24,392 nt of DNA, from assembly GCA_004369085.1 (NCBI GenBank), contig ML210467.1, positions 1 to 24,392 of the forward strand, in the 5' to 3' direction. The stretch is from Coprinopsis marcescibilis. Its lineage: Eukaryota > Basidiomycota > Agaricomycetes > Agaricales > Psathyrellaceae. Positions 9,677 to 18,433 of the stretch are shown in pieces. The translations under genes and the position numbers were made by a program. The notes beneath the pieces are model-generated. The model ran no database searches. It was not told the DNA's origin and saw only the letters and a list, made by a program, of their open reading frames with translations. Numbering within the stretch: the stretch's first letter is position 1; every line of letters starts with the position of its first letter.

Positions 9677-12600
9677 TCAGTCATGGTACTGCTTCACCAG
9701 CCTGCACCTAGGGCTTCGCAGATCTTTTATCTCAAATGTTGTTCTGAACTTGAGGGTGTGGTCTTCCACCTCAAACCCGGGTGTTGGGAATCGTATGTGT
9801 CTGGCACTGAATCTATCCAGATCTGCTGAAGGTGGTGCTGTGGTCCATTCGCCTGTGCCTTCCCATGTTTTCCCATGTGAGTATGGTGCGTTCAAGCCCA
9901 GAATGTTACGGGCATGATTCTCCAAGACGTTCCCTAGCAGGATGGTTGGTTTTGGAGCACCTCTGACCCTAGGTAGTTGCAGATATTCCCTCAACCGAGC
10001 TTCGTACCAGCTTGCCAGGCAGAAGTTTGGCCTTCGCAACAACTCCCAGGGTACAAGAAAGTCAACGTCGTGATAGCCGTCCATGATGCAGTAGCTGTAG
10101 CCTCTGTCGGCCCTGTAGATTGAGAAGCGCTCCATGTCTAACGCTTCCAGGAGATTGTTGTTGTCTCCGATATAGGGAAGTCCGGTCCTTAAAAGGATTT
10201 CGGCCTTCCTTACGAGTGGGTCTCCCATTAAAATCTTATCCTGTTTCCCCCTTGCTTCTGGGCTGAGCGCCGTACTAGGTAGCATTCCCAATCTAAGACA
10301 GCAGTCATCATCAATATTATTCTCCCATTCTGGTGGGGTTGACAATTCCTGGCTTAGGTTGGTGTAACTCTGTACTGTAGTGAATTTCCTTTTTTCGGGG
10401 ACTCGCTCCTCCCAATCTTCGTCATCCGTGACCGACTGGAGGTCGGGTAAGTCTTTGTTGTCACTAGAGTCGATGTCGAAGGTAAGTGACCCTAGTTCCA
10501 GTTCCATAATCCCTAGACTCACATCCTCGTCAGAGTCGGATGTTGCGGGCTTGTTCTTCTCCCTAATGTCCCCCTTATTCTTCCTGGGTTTCGAGCTTCC
10601 CACCTCCATGTTATGGTTGGAGAAGCTAGGCACCCCGCGCCTATCGGAAGATACAATGTCTCGTTTAGGGCAACGATTCGCGAAGTGGTCTGTGCTCTCA
10701 CAATGGAAGCATTTGCCTTCCTTTTTGAGCTGTTCCAGCTTCTTTTTGGGTTTTCGTTCGGGCTTGTCCCTCCTATCGCGACCTTCGTGATATTTGCGAT
10801 ACTTGGTATGATTTGACGAGAACCCTGCGCTGGTATTGGTCCTCCTCCGTTGATTCGGGGGCCTTTCGCATCTGGGGTTTCTCTGATCCAGGCTGGTCTT
10901 TGGGGCGTGGTTATTACTGCTTCGTCCGCCTTGGCCAGTCTGGTTCCGGGGTGTTCTGTCCACCCATTCTCCCCTATCGCCTCGGCATAATTGACGCTCC
11001 ACCTTGTCGGCTTGTTCGAAACGTCCCGCCCAATATATCATTTTGGATAGTTTAGTCTTCTCTGGGCTCATCTCAATGGGAGATCGCCAGAGAGCGGACT
11101 GGAGCTCTGAGCATAATCCATGCCAGAACTTTTGTTGTTTCTCGAGTTTTGAGACTACACCACTGGTGTCCCACATGTCTCGTACGCCAGCAGCATACTC
11201 TTTGACAGTTCTTCCTCCCTGAGTGTAACCTTCCAATCGATTGCGCTGGAGTTGTTGGTAGTTGGGAGGGAATACCCATTGGTATAATAATGAGAAGAAT
11301 TTTGCTAATCTCATCTTCTTCTGTACTCTAGCTATTTCCTGAGTGTACCAAGCGAAAGCCTTTCCCTTCAGGAACATGGATACGACTATCATCATTCTGT
11401 CTGGTTGGGCCTTCAGGTCCTCCACATAGTGCGTAATCATAACCATGAACCTGTGGAAGATCTTGATGTCTTGCTCGCCCCCGTATGGTTCAGGTTTGAC
11501 AGGTTTGTTGCTAGTTTTCTTAGACTTGGAGCCTTGCTGCTTGCGGCGCTTATCGTAGCTAGCATTGCTATCGCTCCCCGAGGAATCTTCTTCATCGCTA
11601 TCTGCGCTGTCCGAATCGTCCAAGCCACTGTTCTTGGATGAAGAATCCGAGTCATAACTGTCCGATGATGAATCCGAGCTATCGGATCCTTCGGATTCGC
11701 TGGAGCTTGATGAGGAAGATCCTCCCGAAGAGTTGCTCCTCTTGCGGTGCTTCCGTTTAAGCTTGCGGCCCCCTTTGCGCGACTTGCTAAGTCGCTTCCT
11801 TCGCGTTTCCTTGTTATCGAACTTGGATGTGTCCTTTAGGGCTATTCCCAGAGTGCTTCCCGGGTCTATCATACCCCGGGTCTTTGCTACTCCGTCGTCC
11901 GTGTCAGAGTCCTCCTCTCTGTCCCTACCCGCAGCCATTCAGCCTATTACTGTTTCGATGCGCTCGTTCATAGGCGTGTCGGCTTTTTTCTTACCTTTGC
12001 GGGTGCGCGACTTGGAACTAGAGCGATACTTGCCTCTATGTTCCTTATTCTTTCGCTTCTTTTTATCGGAGGTTTTGTTCAATATGGTAGTATTAATGGC
12101 TATACTGTCATTCGTGGCCGGGACGACTGTCTCGGCGTGCTCTCTATTAGAGGCAATTGGTTCTGCCGGCGCTTGTTCAGGCGCGGGCTTGTCTTTACCC
12201 GCGTCTTGGCGCATTTCGTTTGTAAGCTTCTGGAAGTTCTTCCAGATAGTTTCCTGGACTTCAGGGTCCAGCTCAGAATCGGAGAGGTCTCCGAAAATGC
12301 GCCCCCAGTTCTTGGGATCTGCTCCCTTACCCTTTTCGAGGTTGAATGGGCCAGCTGTTGGGTCTCGTGAATTAGAACGAGCCCGTTGTATTCTGGCATT
12401 CCTGTTTTTAATCAACGCAGCTTGCTGCCGCGTGAGGTTACCTTTCGCTAGTTCGAATGCCCTAGCCTGCTCAATAGACGTCCTAGCTGAGTAGGACAGG
12501 TCTTCAGCGCTGAGTGACCTTCGAACAGGGGTGCGTGGTGCAGTGTAACGAGTACTTTTATTTTTACCAACCCGATCGCCATTGGGTACTGGGGTCGTAC

Positions 12601-12913
12601 TGTTACGAGTCTCAACACCTCTTGGGGTGGAGAAGGCCTCTCCCGCAGCTGGTAAGCCTTTGGGAGGTATGTCGAGAGCAGTGTTGTGCTCCGACGGGGG
12701 ATTCGACTCCTCAGAGGATTCCCCCGATGCCGAGATACTAGTTACAAGGTTTTCAGTGACTAGTTCATCGGAGATGGACTTACGTTGCTGTCTGTCCGCT
12801 CCGATACCACGGTTTAGGGCGTGGTAGTCGGGGGCGGGTCGAGTGCGCAGCGTATACCGGTTTTTTGACGTGTCGTTTGGTCGCCGTGTCGATGTCGGTA
12901 GTGTCGAGGTTGA
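9677..12913 (-). pseudogene. gypsy gag with zinc knuckle
   Basis: Gag forms the virus-like particle that packages element RNA. The frame is open from 12913 to TGA 9677-9679, apart from TGA 11939-11941, which is followed at once by an in-frame ATG (11938). The order is a basic Arg/Pro/Ser-rich N-terminus, a Lys-rich tract, a long Ser/Asp/Glu-rich tract, a retrotransposon capsid region (IFHRFMVMITHYVEDL, KGKAFAWYTQEI, GRTVKEYAAGVRDMW), and one CCHC knuckle (CFHCESTDHFANRC, 10670-10711). A further 300 residues end at KQYHD. No ATG opens the 5' part; the frame begins right after TGA 12914-12916. Gag and protease share one frame, so the TGA at 9677 is either a decay mutation or a readthrough signal. 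Confidence 0.88.
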
Positions 12914-12993
12914 TCAGACCACGAGATCCGGCGAAGACGGCGAATAGAAGGTTGAGTTTTTTAAAGAGAGAAAAAGGTGTTCACTTAAAAATA
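12914..12993 (-). other. Leader between 5' LTR and gag
   Basis: In element sense the 80 nt after the LTR begin TATTTTTAAGTGAACACC. A tRNA primer-binding site normally starts TGG within a few bases of the LTR, and none is present. Priming may be by another mechanism or the site may have decayed. Confidence 0.45.
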
Positions 12994-13231
12994 TGTGGCG
13001 CGGAGCAAGTGCTAGTCGCGACACAAGAGACTTCTTACTCGCAGAGGAACTAAGTGTTACCGCAGTTGAATAAGAAGAGCTAATCTACATACATGCGAGT
13101 GTCTAGTATATATACCTATTCTATGCTTATCTAATCAGTGCCAAGAGGCTCCAGACTCCATGTACTAGGACCGCCGCTACAACATAAGAGAGAACTGACT
13201 ACATTAGGGCAGGACCTGTGAGATCCCTACA
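12994..13231 (-). repeat. 5' LTR of the gypsy element (promoter LTR)
   Basis: A 238-bp LTR matching 4236-4473. In element sense it starts TGTAGG and ends CCACA. A TATA run lies at 13107-13114, mid-LTR, a likely core promoter for the element RNA. It is flanked on the right by ATAAC (13232-13236). Confidence 0.92.
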
Positions 13232-13236
13232 ATAAC
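13232..13236. repeat. Right target-site duplication of the gypsy element (ATAAC)
   Basis: Second copy of ATAAC, directly after the 5' LTR. The companion gene resumes at 13237. Confidence 0.9.
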
Positions 13237-14108
13237 CCATGGGAAGCAACTAGTAATCAAGCTCCAACAGCTTAGCAATGTTGCAGGCCATCCGCCAGCT
13301 GATCGTGTAACTGCCTTTCTCTCTCGCCTTGAACATGCTAACCCCAATGACCCCAATCTCAACGAGGACAACACTAACGAAGGTTTGGGTCACCAGCAAT
13401 TTACGGAAGGCGACATGTCCATCACAACAGTTCTGGTGTCATGGGAAGCGGTGGGCTCGGCAGAGGTGGCTTGTTCTTTGCTTGCTTGTGCCATCGAGAC
13501 TTATCGTGTGGCACAGGCAGTTTGTTTTCGACATCAGCGTCATCTTGACAAGACCAAGTTCGTGAGCCTCACCTATCTCTCATTGCTTGTGATGAGGTTG
13601 TGGGAGCTGGTGGGCTCGATTCAGACTGTTGTAAGTCTGTTCTTGCCATTACCAGTTGATAACTAACACTGTTTGAAGGCTGCGGCTACTGGGAATGGTC
13701 TCACTGTGGGCCAACCGAATTCAGAACCCGATCGTCTAGAGGCAAGTGGTTAGTACCTAACAGCCGGGATCTTGCTAATGCATCGCTTTCAGGAGCTTTG
13801 GAAAAACAAGCTAAATTCTTGGATTGAGAGCCACCACATCGAAACCCCCAGACGTCGCACCAAAAACAAACCTGGCAAGTGTCCCTTAACATGTTGCTAT
13901 ACTGTCACCCTGACCCAAGTACTGGAAGATCTAATTGCAGCCATTCGAGCCAACGGCCCCGTGCCCAATGACACTGAAATCAATGGTTTTATAACCCTGG
14001 TGAGTCTATATTCTCCTATGTTATGTTGAACTCGTTCTGATTGCAAATTCTTTCAATCACCAATAGCGTCGAAAAGGGAAGAAGGCCCTGTCATCATCAG
14101 TTTCCTAG
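13237..14108 (+). pseudogene. Companion gene of the Tnp2 transposon, 3' half (exons 5b-8)
   Basis: Continuation of the gene that starts at 2910. Inferred exons: 13237-13630, 13679-13741, 13793-13999 and 14067-14108 (TAG 14106-14108). Introns: 13631-13678 (GTAAGT...GAAG), 13742-13792 (a GC-AG intron with donor GCAAGT and acceptor TTTCAG) and 14000-14066 (GTGAGT...AATAG). All junctions are in phase 0, and exon 5 joins the left half in frame across the single ATAAC. Exon 5 holds a helical stretch rich in Ala, Val and Leu (VACSLLACAIETYRVAQAV). Exon 7 has a basic cluster (PRRRTKNKPGK), possibly DNA binding or nuclear targeting. The protein ends RRKGKKALSSS. No family recognised. Confidence 0.6.
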
Positions 14109-14282
14109 TCATTTCCTCTAGTTCTGCGACTGTCCTATGGTCCCATGCTAATTATTCAAAATAAAATAAAATAAAATTGATTTGCCAATAACAACGGTGT
14201 GCCGACTACTATATGACTACTGTACAACTATTCTCAAACCCCAAAGAAACTGGCCTTGTCACACTTATTTGAATAAGACTGA
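14109..14282. other. Non-coding end of the DNA transposon, with microsatellite
   Basis: No coding frame. An (AAAAT)n run lies at 14158-14177. Short GACTAC-like words recur on both strands from about 14200 to 14380 and may be subterminal repeats of the Tnp2 element, but I could not pair them with the left end. Confidence 0.4.
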
Positions 14283-14602
14283 CTAAATGGCCTGGTTCCA
14301 GTCGAATTCCGTGACATCCAGTCGGTCGTAGTCATCCATCAAATCTTCGATGACTACAACCCGACTAGGGTTGACTATCCTTCTTCCTGAGACCGGTCAC
14401 GGCGCGCAGGGCATGTCAAAAGAGCAAGTGTAGCAGTACTCGATCCGTTTCGGGAGCTCCAACATATTTCAAGGGTGCTCTGAAAGACTTCAATGCACGC
14501 AACAAGGCTGTCGAGGAAAGCGAGGGATGATGGGAAGGCGCAGCTTGTAGTGATATCATACCTTCGTACCAACTTTTTAATTCTGCTCTTGTATTCGCTC
14601 AT
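14283..14602 (-). CDS. Possible small two-exon protein, 88 residues
   Basis: Not recognised. ATG 14602 begins MSEYKSRIKKLVRRYD. Exon 1 is 14602-14440, a GTACTG...TCTCAG intron covers 14387-14439, and exon 2 is 14386-14283 (TAG). The two exons total 267 nt, an exact 89 codons with the stop. Exon 2 is acidic and looks coding (VVVIEDLMDDYDRLD). A GTATGA...GACAG segment inside exon 1 is 54 nt and could be an alternative in-frame intron. The sequence upstream of the ATG is pyrimidine-rich, as in fungal leaders. It lies between the transposon and the HNH gene on the same strand as the latter. It may be a fragment of a larger gene. Confidence 0.35.
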
Positions 14603-14798
14603 TTCGACGTGAAATGGAGCCTGGATGCTTTTCTGAGTGGTGGGGGAGCGAAAAATGAAGAAAAAATTTGATTTTTCAAGCCTACATACATTTGTCCAGA
14701 AATTTTTGTGGTAACCTAGAAATCGTCCGGAAATTTCAACCTAAAACCGAGATTCCCTGCCCGGAAAAATCTGGCCAAATAGTATCTAGGATCCCCCT
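14603..14798. other. Intergenic region between small gene and HNH gene
   Basis: About 200 bp with no coding frame. It holds the 3' end of the HNH gene and a T/C-rich leader for the small minus-strand gene. Confidence 0.4.
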
Positions 14799-16096
14799 TT
14801 ATATTCCGGGGTCCTGTTCAGGGGGGTCGACTTGTTTCATCCATGTCTCAACTTTCTCCCGCACGCGTGTCTGCTCCGCCGCCTGTGCCTTTTCTTGCGC
14901 CGCTCTCGTCACACCCAGCCTCTCTTCCCGTGTCATCAGGATGTATGGCAGAGTCATAAGCATGTCCAGGGGGTCCGGTCCGCACTCTGGGCCCTTGCGA
15001 CCGTTACAGCGCACTGTCGCGCCAGCGCTTTCACCCGCGATCTCCTTGCCACCTGCCTGTGCCGCGGCCACGACTCCACCGGTCGAAAGCGTCTTTCCAA
15101 GTTGCGGCGACCTCGTCTTTCAGAGTCTGGCTTCCGAAGTGGTGAAGCACGCTGCTGGCGTAGACGGCATCGAAGATGATGGCAGGGGGCCACTCTGGGC
15201 TAGCTGAGATCCGGATTGGGGTACCGGATTTTAGGCTAGGGGTCCCAAGCGCGAAGGGGTCGCCGGGTGTGAAGGCATGTGCTGTGCATCTTGTCTGGGT
15301 CGGTGGTGCGGTGGGGTTGATGTCGGAGGTGGTCATGGCAAAATTGGGTGTCTGCAAATAATGCTATCAGACTGTGACTGAGTGCATGGTGCACAAGCGG
15401 TACGCACCATTAAGAATGCGATGTTGGTACCCAATGCTCTGTGAGTGAGGGCGTTCAGAAAAAGGCCATTACGGATGCTGTTGATGTCTTGCACGATGTC
15501 CGTTCCAGTAGGATCCCGGCTGCGGCGCTGGGTGTACGTCGTAATGTACTATCGCCGTTGAAGTGGTCAGTGAGTGCAGAGTTGGAGTGAGATCATTGAC
15601 ATACCGCATCGCCTTTGCTGTGTGGCAGAAGATGCACAGCGTCGCAGTAGTCAGGATTTGCGTTCGTCAAGACACATGCATCGCCATCCCGCTCCGCAAC
15701 CTCCTTGTGGAACTGAAACCTCCGAACAGTAGCGACACTGGAAGTGATGTCTGTCATCGTGCGTACATTGTTAGGATCCGCCGGGGACATCCTCCGCCTC
15801 TCCTCGTCGTTGATGTGATAGTAGAGAGTGGTGGACTCGGTCGGGAGGCTTGCGTTGTAGTCCACAGCATCGAGGACATCGGGGCGGAGTGAAAGGTCTC
15901 CTTCTGCTCCGACAACGACGCCAATGGCGTAGCGAATCCATTTGTACGGCTTCTGCGAAATTTGGATGGCGATGAGGGTCTGTAGGGGGAGTGTGAGACA
16001 ATGGATCCAGCGCCAATTGGATGGAGATATGTCGAGCTCGGCGCCAATCGTGACAGCGCGGGGGAATTGGGCATAGACTTGGGTGTTCGCAGTCAT
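14799..16096 (-). CDS. HNH-domain protein (fungal HNH nuclease-like family)
   Basis: It resembles a family common in basidiomycete genomes whose members carry an HNH domain; the biological role is not known to me. Exons: 16096-15605, 15548-15408 and 15351-14799, with two 56-nt GT-AG introns, both in phase 0. The HNH core spans exons 1-2: Cys and His in DACVLTNANPDYCDAVHLLP, then HSKGD, NGLFLNALTHRALG. Conserved blocks follow (TPNFAM, SPEWPPAIIFDAVYASSVLH, GPDPLDMLMTLPYIL, KVETWMKQVDPP). Exon 3 is 553 nt, one base over a multiple of three. The frame changes near 15083, just after WKDAF, to a frame reading GGVVAAAQ. Either a base was gained or a weak intron removes about 55 nt there. If it is a true frameshift this is a recent pseudogene. 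Confidence 0.75.
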
Positions 16097-16679
16097 TATG
16101 AAGTGGAAAATGGGAGGAGGCTGCGTTCTTTAAAATTCCGCATCTGCTCAAAGGTCCGGTTACTAAGCCGCCTTCCCACAGTTCGATCGACATTTTGCAC
16201 AGGATGAAGTGCTGCCCTTGGATGCTTTGAGCTGGTATGCGCTGGGATGAGGGTGTTCCTGTCTACTATGTACCCCATCCTCTTTCAAATACGCTCAATT
16301 TAGTTTGCACTGATGGATTCCTTTTCGCACGTTAGGGACGGATGATGGGTTCTGTTCTAATCTTAAGGCCAAGTACAAAGATACCTGATACGAGTTTGGG
16401 TACGGACATTGGAGGCAAAGGTTCGGAATGATGGAGTCGGTTGGGCTTTAGGCTTTAAGGTGATGGTTGTGAAGCCGAAGGTAATAGCTCCTACAGAAAA
16501 CGAAAGCAATGATTAAATATGCTTATTTCCTGACAATTTTAGGCACTTGGTATGGATGGTTCGTGAGCCAGTGGGAAAATGGTGTCCCGGCTTTCTTGTA
16601 AGTAGAATTCATAGCGTTCATAAAGGCGTGAAATGATATAAATACACGAATAACGGGAAACAAAGAACAATGTTCATCT
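16097..16679. other. Intergenic region
   Basis: About 580 bp between the start of the HNH gene and the stop of the membrane-protein gene, both on the minus strand. A TTTTAAA box lies about 30 bp upstream of the HNH start codon on the minus strand. I see no further gene or repeat. Confidence 0.45.
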
Positions 16680-17891
16680 TTATACTTCTGGGCGTGGCAT
16701 CTCCAGGCTTTCTCTGTGCTTGGCATCGCGGAAAAGTCGAGCAGCAAATGGATCGTAGGGCTCGTACACGGGGCCCCTGACTCCGCCCACAGTTCCATCG
16801 GAAGAGACGGGATAGTCAGGTGGTTGTTCGTATACTGTCGGGATATGCTGTTGAGATTGTGGGTAGAGTGGTTGGCGGTCTCTAGCGTCCTGGTCATCCT
16901 TCATGTCAGTCCCATTAAATTCCACACCCATCACCTTCCCCACCACACTTGACCCATCGCTCCACCTTCCCCTCGTGTTCAGCCTGAACTTGCTATCCCT
17001 CTTCCTCTCCTGAATAGACAAAACGGCGATGGTAATGAGCAAGGCTAGCTGTATGACGATTGTTACACATTCAATTGCGCCGAACGAGGTGATGCGGCTT
17101 AGAATTGGGCTTGAAATGCTTGAAGAGCTGCTGGAGTGTCCGGAAAACCCGTGGTGGGTAAAGCTGATTCCGTTGTGACTTTCACTGTTGCTTCGGCTGA
17201 GTTCTGATATCACAGAGGCGTTGCTCTGTGCGAGGACTATATTCATGATCCCGATGGACAGGGCACTCAACCAGCCGGCCACGAGGAGGAAGCAGAGAAT
17301 GATGACGACGAGCCGGCCGTACGGTGATGGGAAGTGTGGTTCCGATGATGGATTTGATGGCAATGCGCCCCTGTCCCTGTCGTTGGGTTCTACCGCAACG
17401 TTGAGCAATGTTGCGTCGGGCTGGTACGGGGGCGGCATGTTGTTTCCGCCATTGTTGACAAATGCAGACACCGGCGTCGTGTTGTTGTTCACGTTGAGAT
17501 TGAACACGTTCACCAGTCCCGGGCCTTGCGCCTGATGCACCGTCCGTGCCTTGCCTATGACTTTGAAAGCGAGGACGAGCATGGTGATTCCATAGATGAG
17601 GGTGAAGACGGAGGTGACGGTGGAGAGGTACATGGTTATTGCTCCGACGTGTACCATGGCTATGCCGAATGCTGGGAGACAGAGAAAAGCGGAGAACATT
17701 TGGAGGTTGACGATGATACGGGATGTGCGTGAAACGCCGGGCGTGTTGGAGTACCAACCATAACCACCTCCGTAGCCATAACCCCCTCCATAACGTCTTC
17801 CGTGTCCGTGTACGCCTCCGTGGAGTTGCTGGGGACCGATGTAGACATGCTGATGGATATTAGCTGAATCAACATTTGTGGAGATGTGCAT
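16680..17891 (-). CDS. Four-span membrane protein with PPxY motifs, 403 residues
   Basis: Unnamed fungal membrane protein, one intact exon from ATG 17891 to TAA 16680-16682. The N-terminus (residues 28-48) is a Gly/Tyr/His-rich tract (GGGYGYGGGYGWY). Four hydrophobic segments follow: about 59-81, 84-111, 193-221 and 268-294. The 2+2 pattern with cytosolic ends resembles tetraspan (MARVEL-like) proteins, but I see no diagnostic motif. The loop between spans 2 and 3 is Asn/Pro-rich with PPPY at 153-156. The long polar C-terminal tail has PPDY at 357-360. PPxY motifs bind WW domains of Rsp5/Nedd4-type ubiquitin ligases, so regulated turnover is a plausible inference. A Ser-rich stretch (GHSSSSSSISS) lies before span 4. 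Coding integrity is good. Confidence 0.75.
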   Translation of the reverse strand: MHISTNVDSANIHQHVYIGPQQLHGGVHGHGRRYGGGYGYGGGYGWYSNTPGVSRTSRIIVNLQMFSAFLCLPAFGIAMVHVGAITMYLSTVTSVFTLIYGITMLVLAFKVIGKARTVHQAQGPGLVNVFNLNVNNNTTPVSAFVNNGGNNMPPPYQPDATLLNVAVEPNDRDRGALPSNPSSEPHFPSPYGRLVVIILCFLLVAGWLSALSIGIMNIVLAQSNASVISELSRSNSESHNGISFTHHGFSGHSSSSSSISSPILSRITSFGAIECVTIVIQLALLITIAVLSIQERKRDSKFRLNTRGRWSDGSSVVGKVMGVEFNGTDMKDDQDARDRQPLYPQSQQHIPTVYEQPPDYPVSSDGTVGGVRGPVYEPYDPFAARLFRDAKHRESLEMPRPEV

Positions 17892-18433
17892 GGTAGAATG
17901 GTAGGGATGGACTGCGTGAGTGGTAATTCCTGGCGGCTCTCCTTGGCAAGTTTTGAGAGAGGACTTCCTTCCTGGGGGTGAGTGGGGTTGAAATCAATTC
18001 AGGGTCCAGAAGGCATGTGTTATATGGTCTCGTATGTCTCCTAGACATCGTGTCAAACACTGCAACGTCGCTCTTGTGTGGGTGTATATGTCGCCAGAAT
18101 GACCGGCGCCGATTCTTCGAGGGCGCTCAGCTCCATCAATTCCCGATCAGGCTCGCACACTGATGCTGTGCCAAAAAGGAAGAATCCCTTCCTTAGGAAG
18201 TCAAGAACATGGGATTGTGAATGCCTTAGAAATGGTAGCGATGGCAGCCAAGACGACAAGGAATATTGCATACTACTCCGACCTGTTGCTGTACTTAACA
18301 TGTGACAACCATTACAGGACACATCATGGAGATCGACGCTCGCGCATACCAGCTCGGCAAATGTCAAAGCTGCCGCGTGATTGAGTATATGTACGTATCA
18401 ATCAGAGATTAAGGGTCGACATCGCATGAAACC
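17892..18433. other. Intergenic region with the left end of the tandem duplication
   Basis: It holds the upstream region of the membrane-protein gene and, from about 18045, sequence matching 21005-21190 (shared TGTGGGTGTATATGTCGCC and TCAATTCCCGATCAGGCTCG). The duplicated part is the 3' flank of the DUF6533 genes. A short minus-strand frame ending near 18053 looks mildly coding, but its counterpart in the other copy has stops. Confidence 0.5.

Larger units (their letters stand above)
4236..13231 (-). mobile_element. Ty3/gypsy LTR retrotransposon, complete but decayed
   Basis: An 8,996-bp element bounded by 238-bp LTRs and a 5-bp duplication, ATAAC. In its own sense (minus strand) the order is 5' LTR (12994-13231), leader, gag with a zinc knuckle, aspartic protease, reverse transcriptase, RNase H, integrase, an extra ORF, a polypurine tract and the 3' LTR (4236-4473). 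RT and RNase H before integrase defines the Ty3/gypsy order. About 420 bp of a solo LTR and 375 bp of a MITE (with duplications) are later insertions, so the original was about 8.2 kb. LTRs differ at six positions (about 2.5%), so insertion is not very old. The element is disabled by several TGA codons, one frameshift and an integrase active-site change. Confidence 0.93.

Noticed and set aside
9677..9679. Programmed gag-pol frameshift
   Set aside because: Gag and protease are in the same frame, separated only by a stop. The later frame change at 9281 lies inside the protease domain and looks like a lost base.
11733..12494. Long plus-strand frame of 253 codons
   Set aside because: It lies antisense to gag over Arg/Lys- and Ser-rich coding sequence. 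Its Leu/Phe/Arg-rich composition is what such antisense gives.
15031..15361. Plus-strand frames over the HNH gene
   Set aside because: The minus strand here carries conserved family blocks in the right order with in-phase introns.
18053..18367. Minus-strand frame ending ERRCSV as a third gene
   Set aside because: The equivalent place in the other duplicate unit has several stops, so coding is not conserved.
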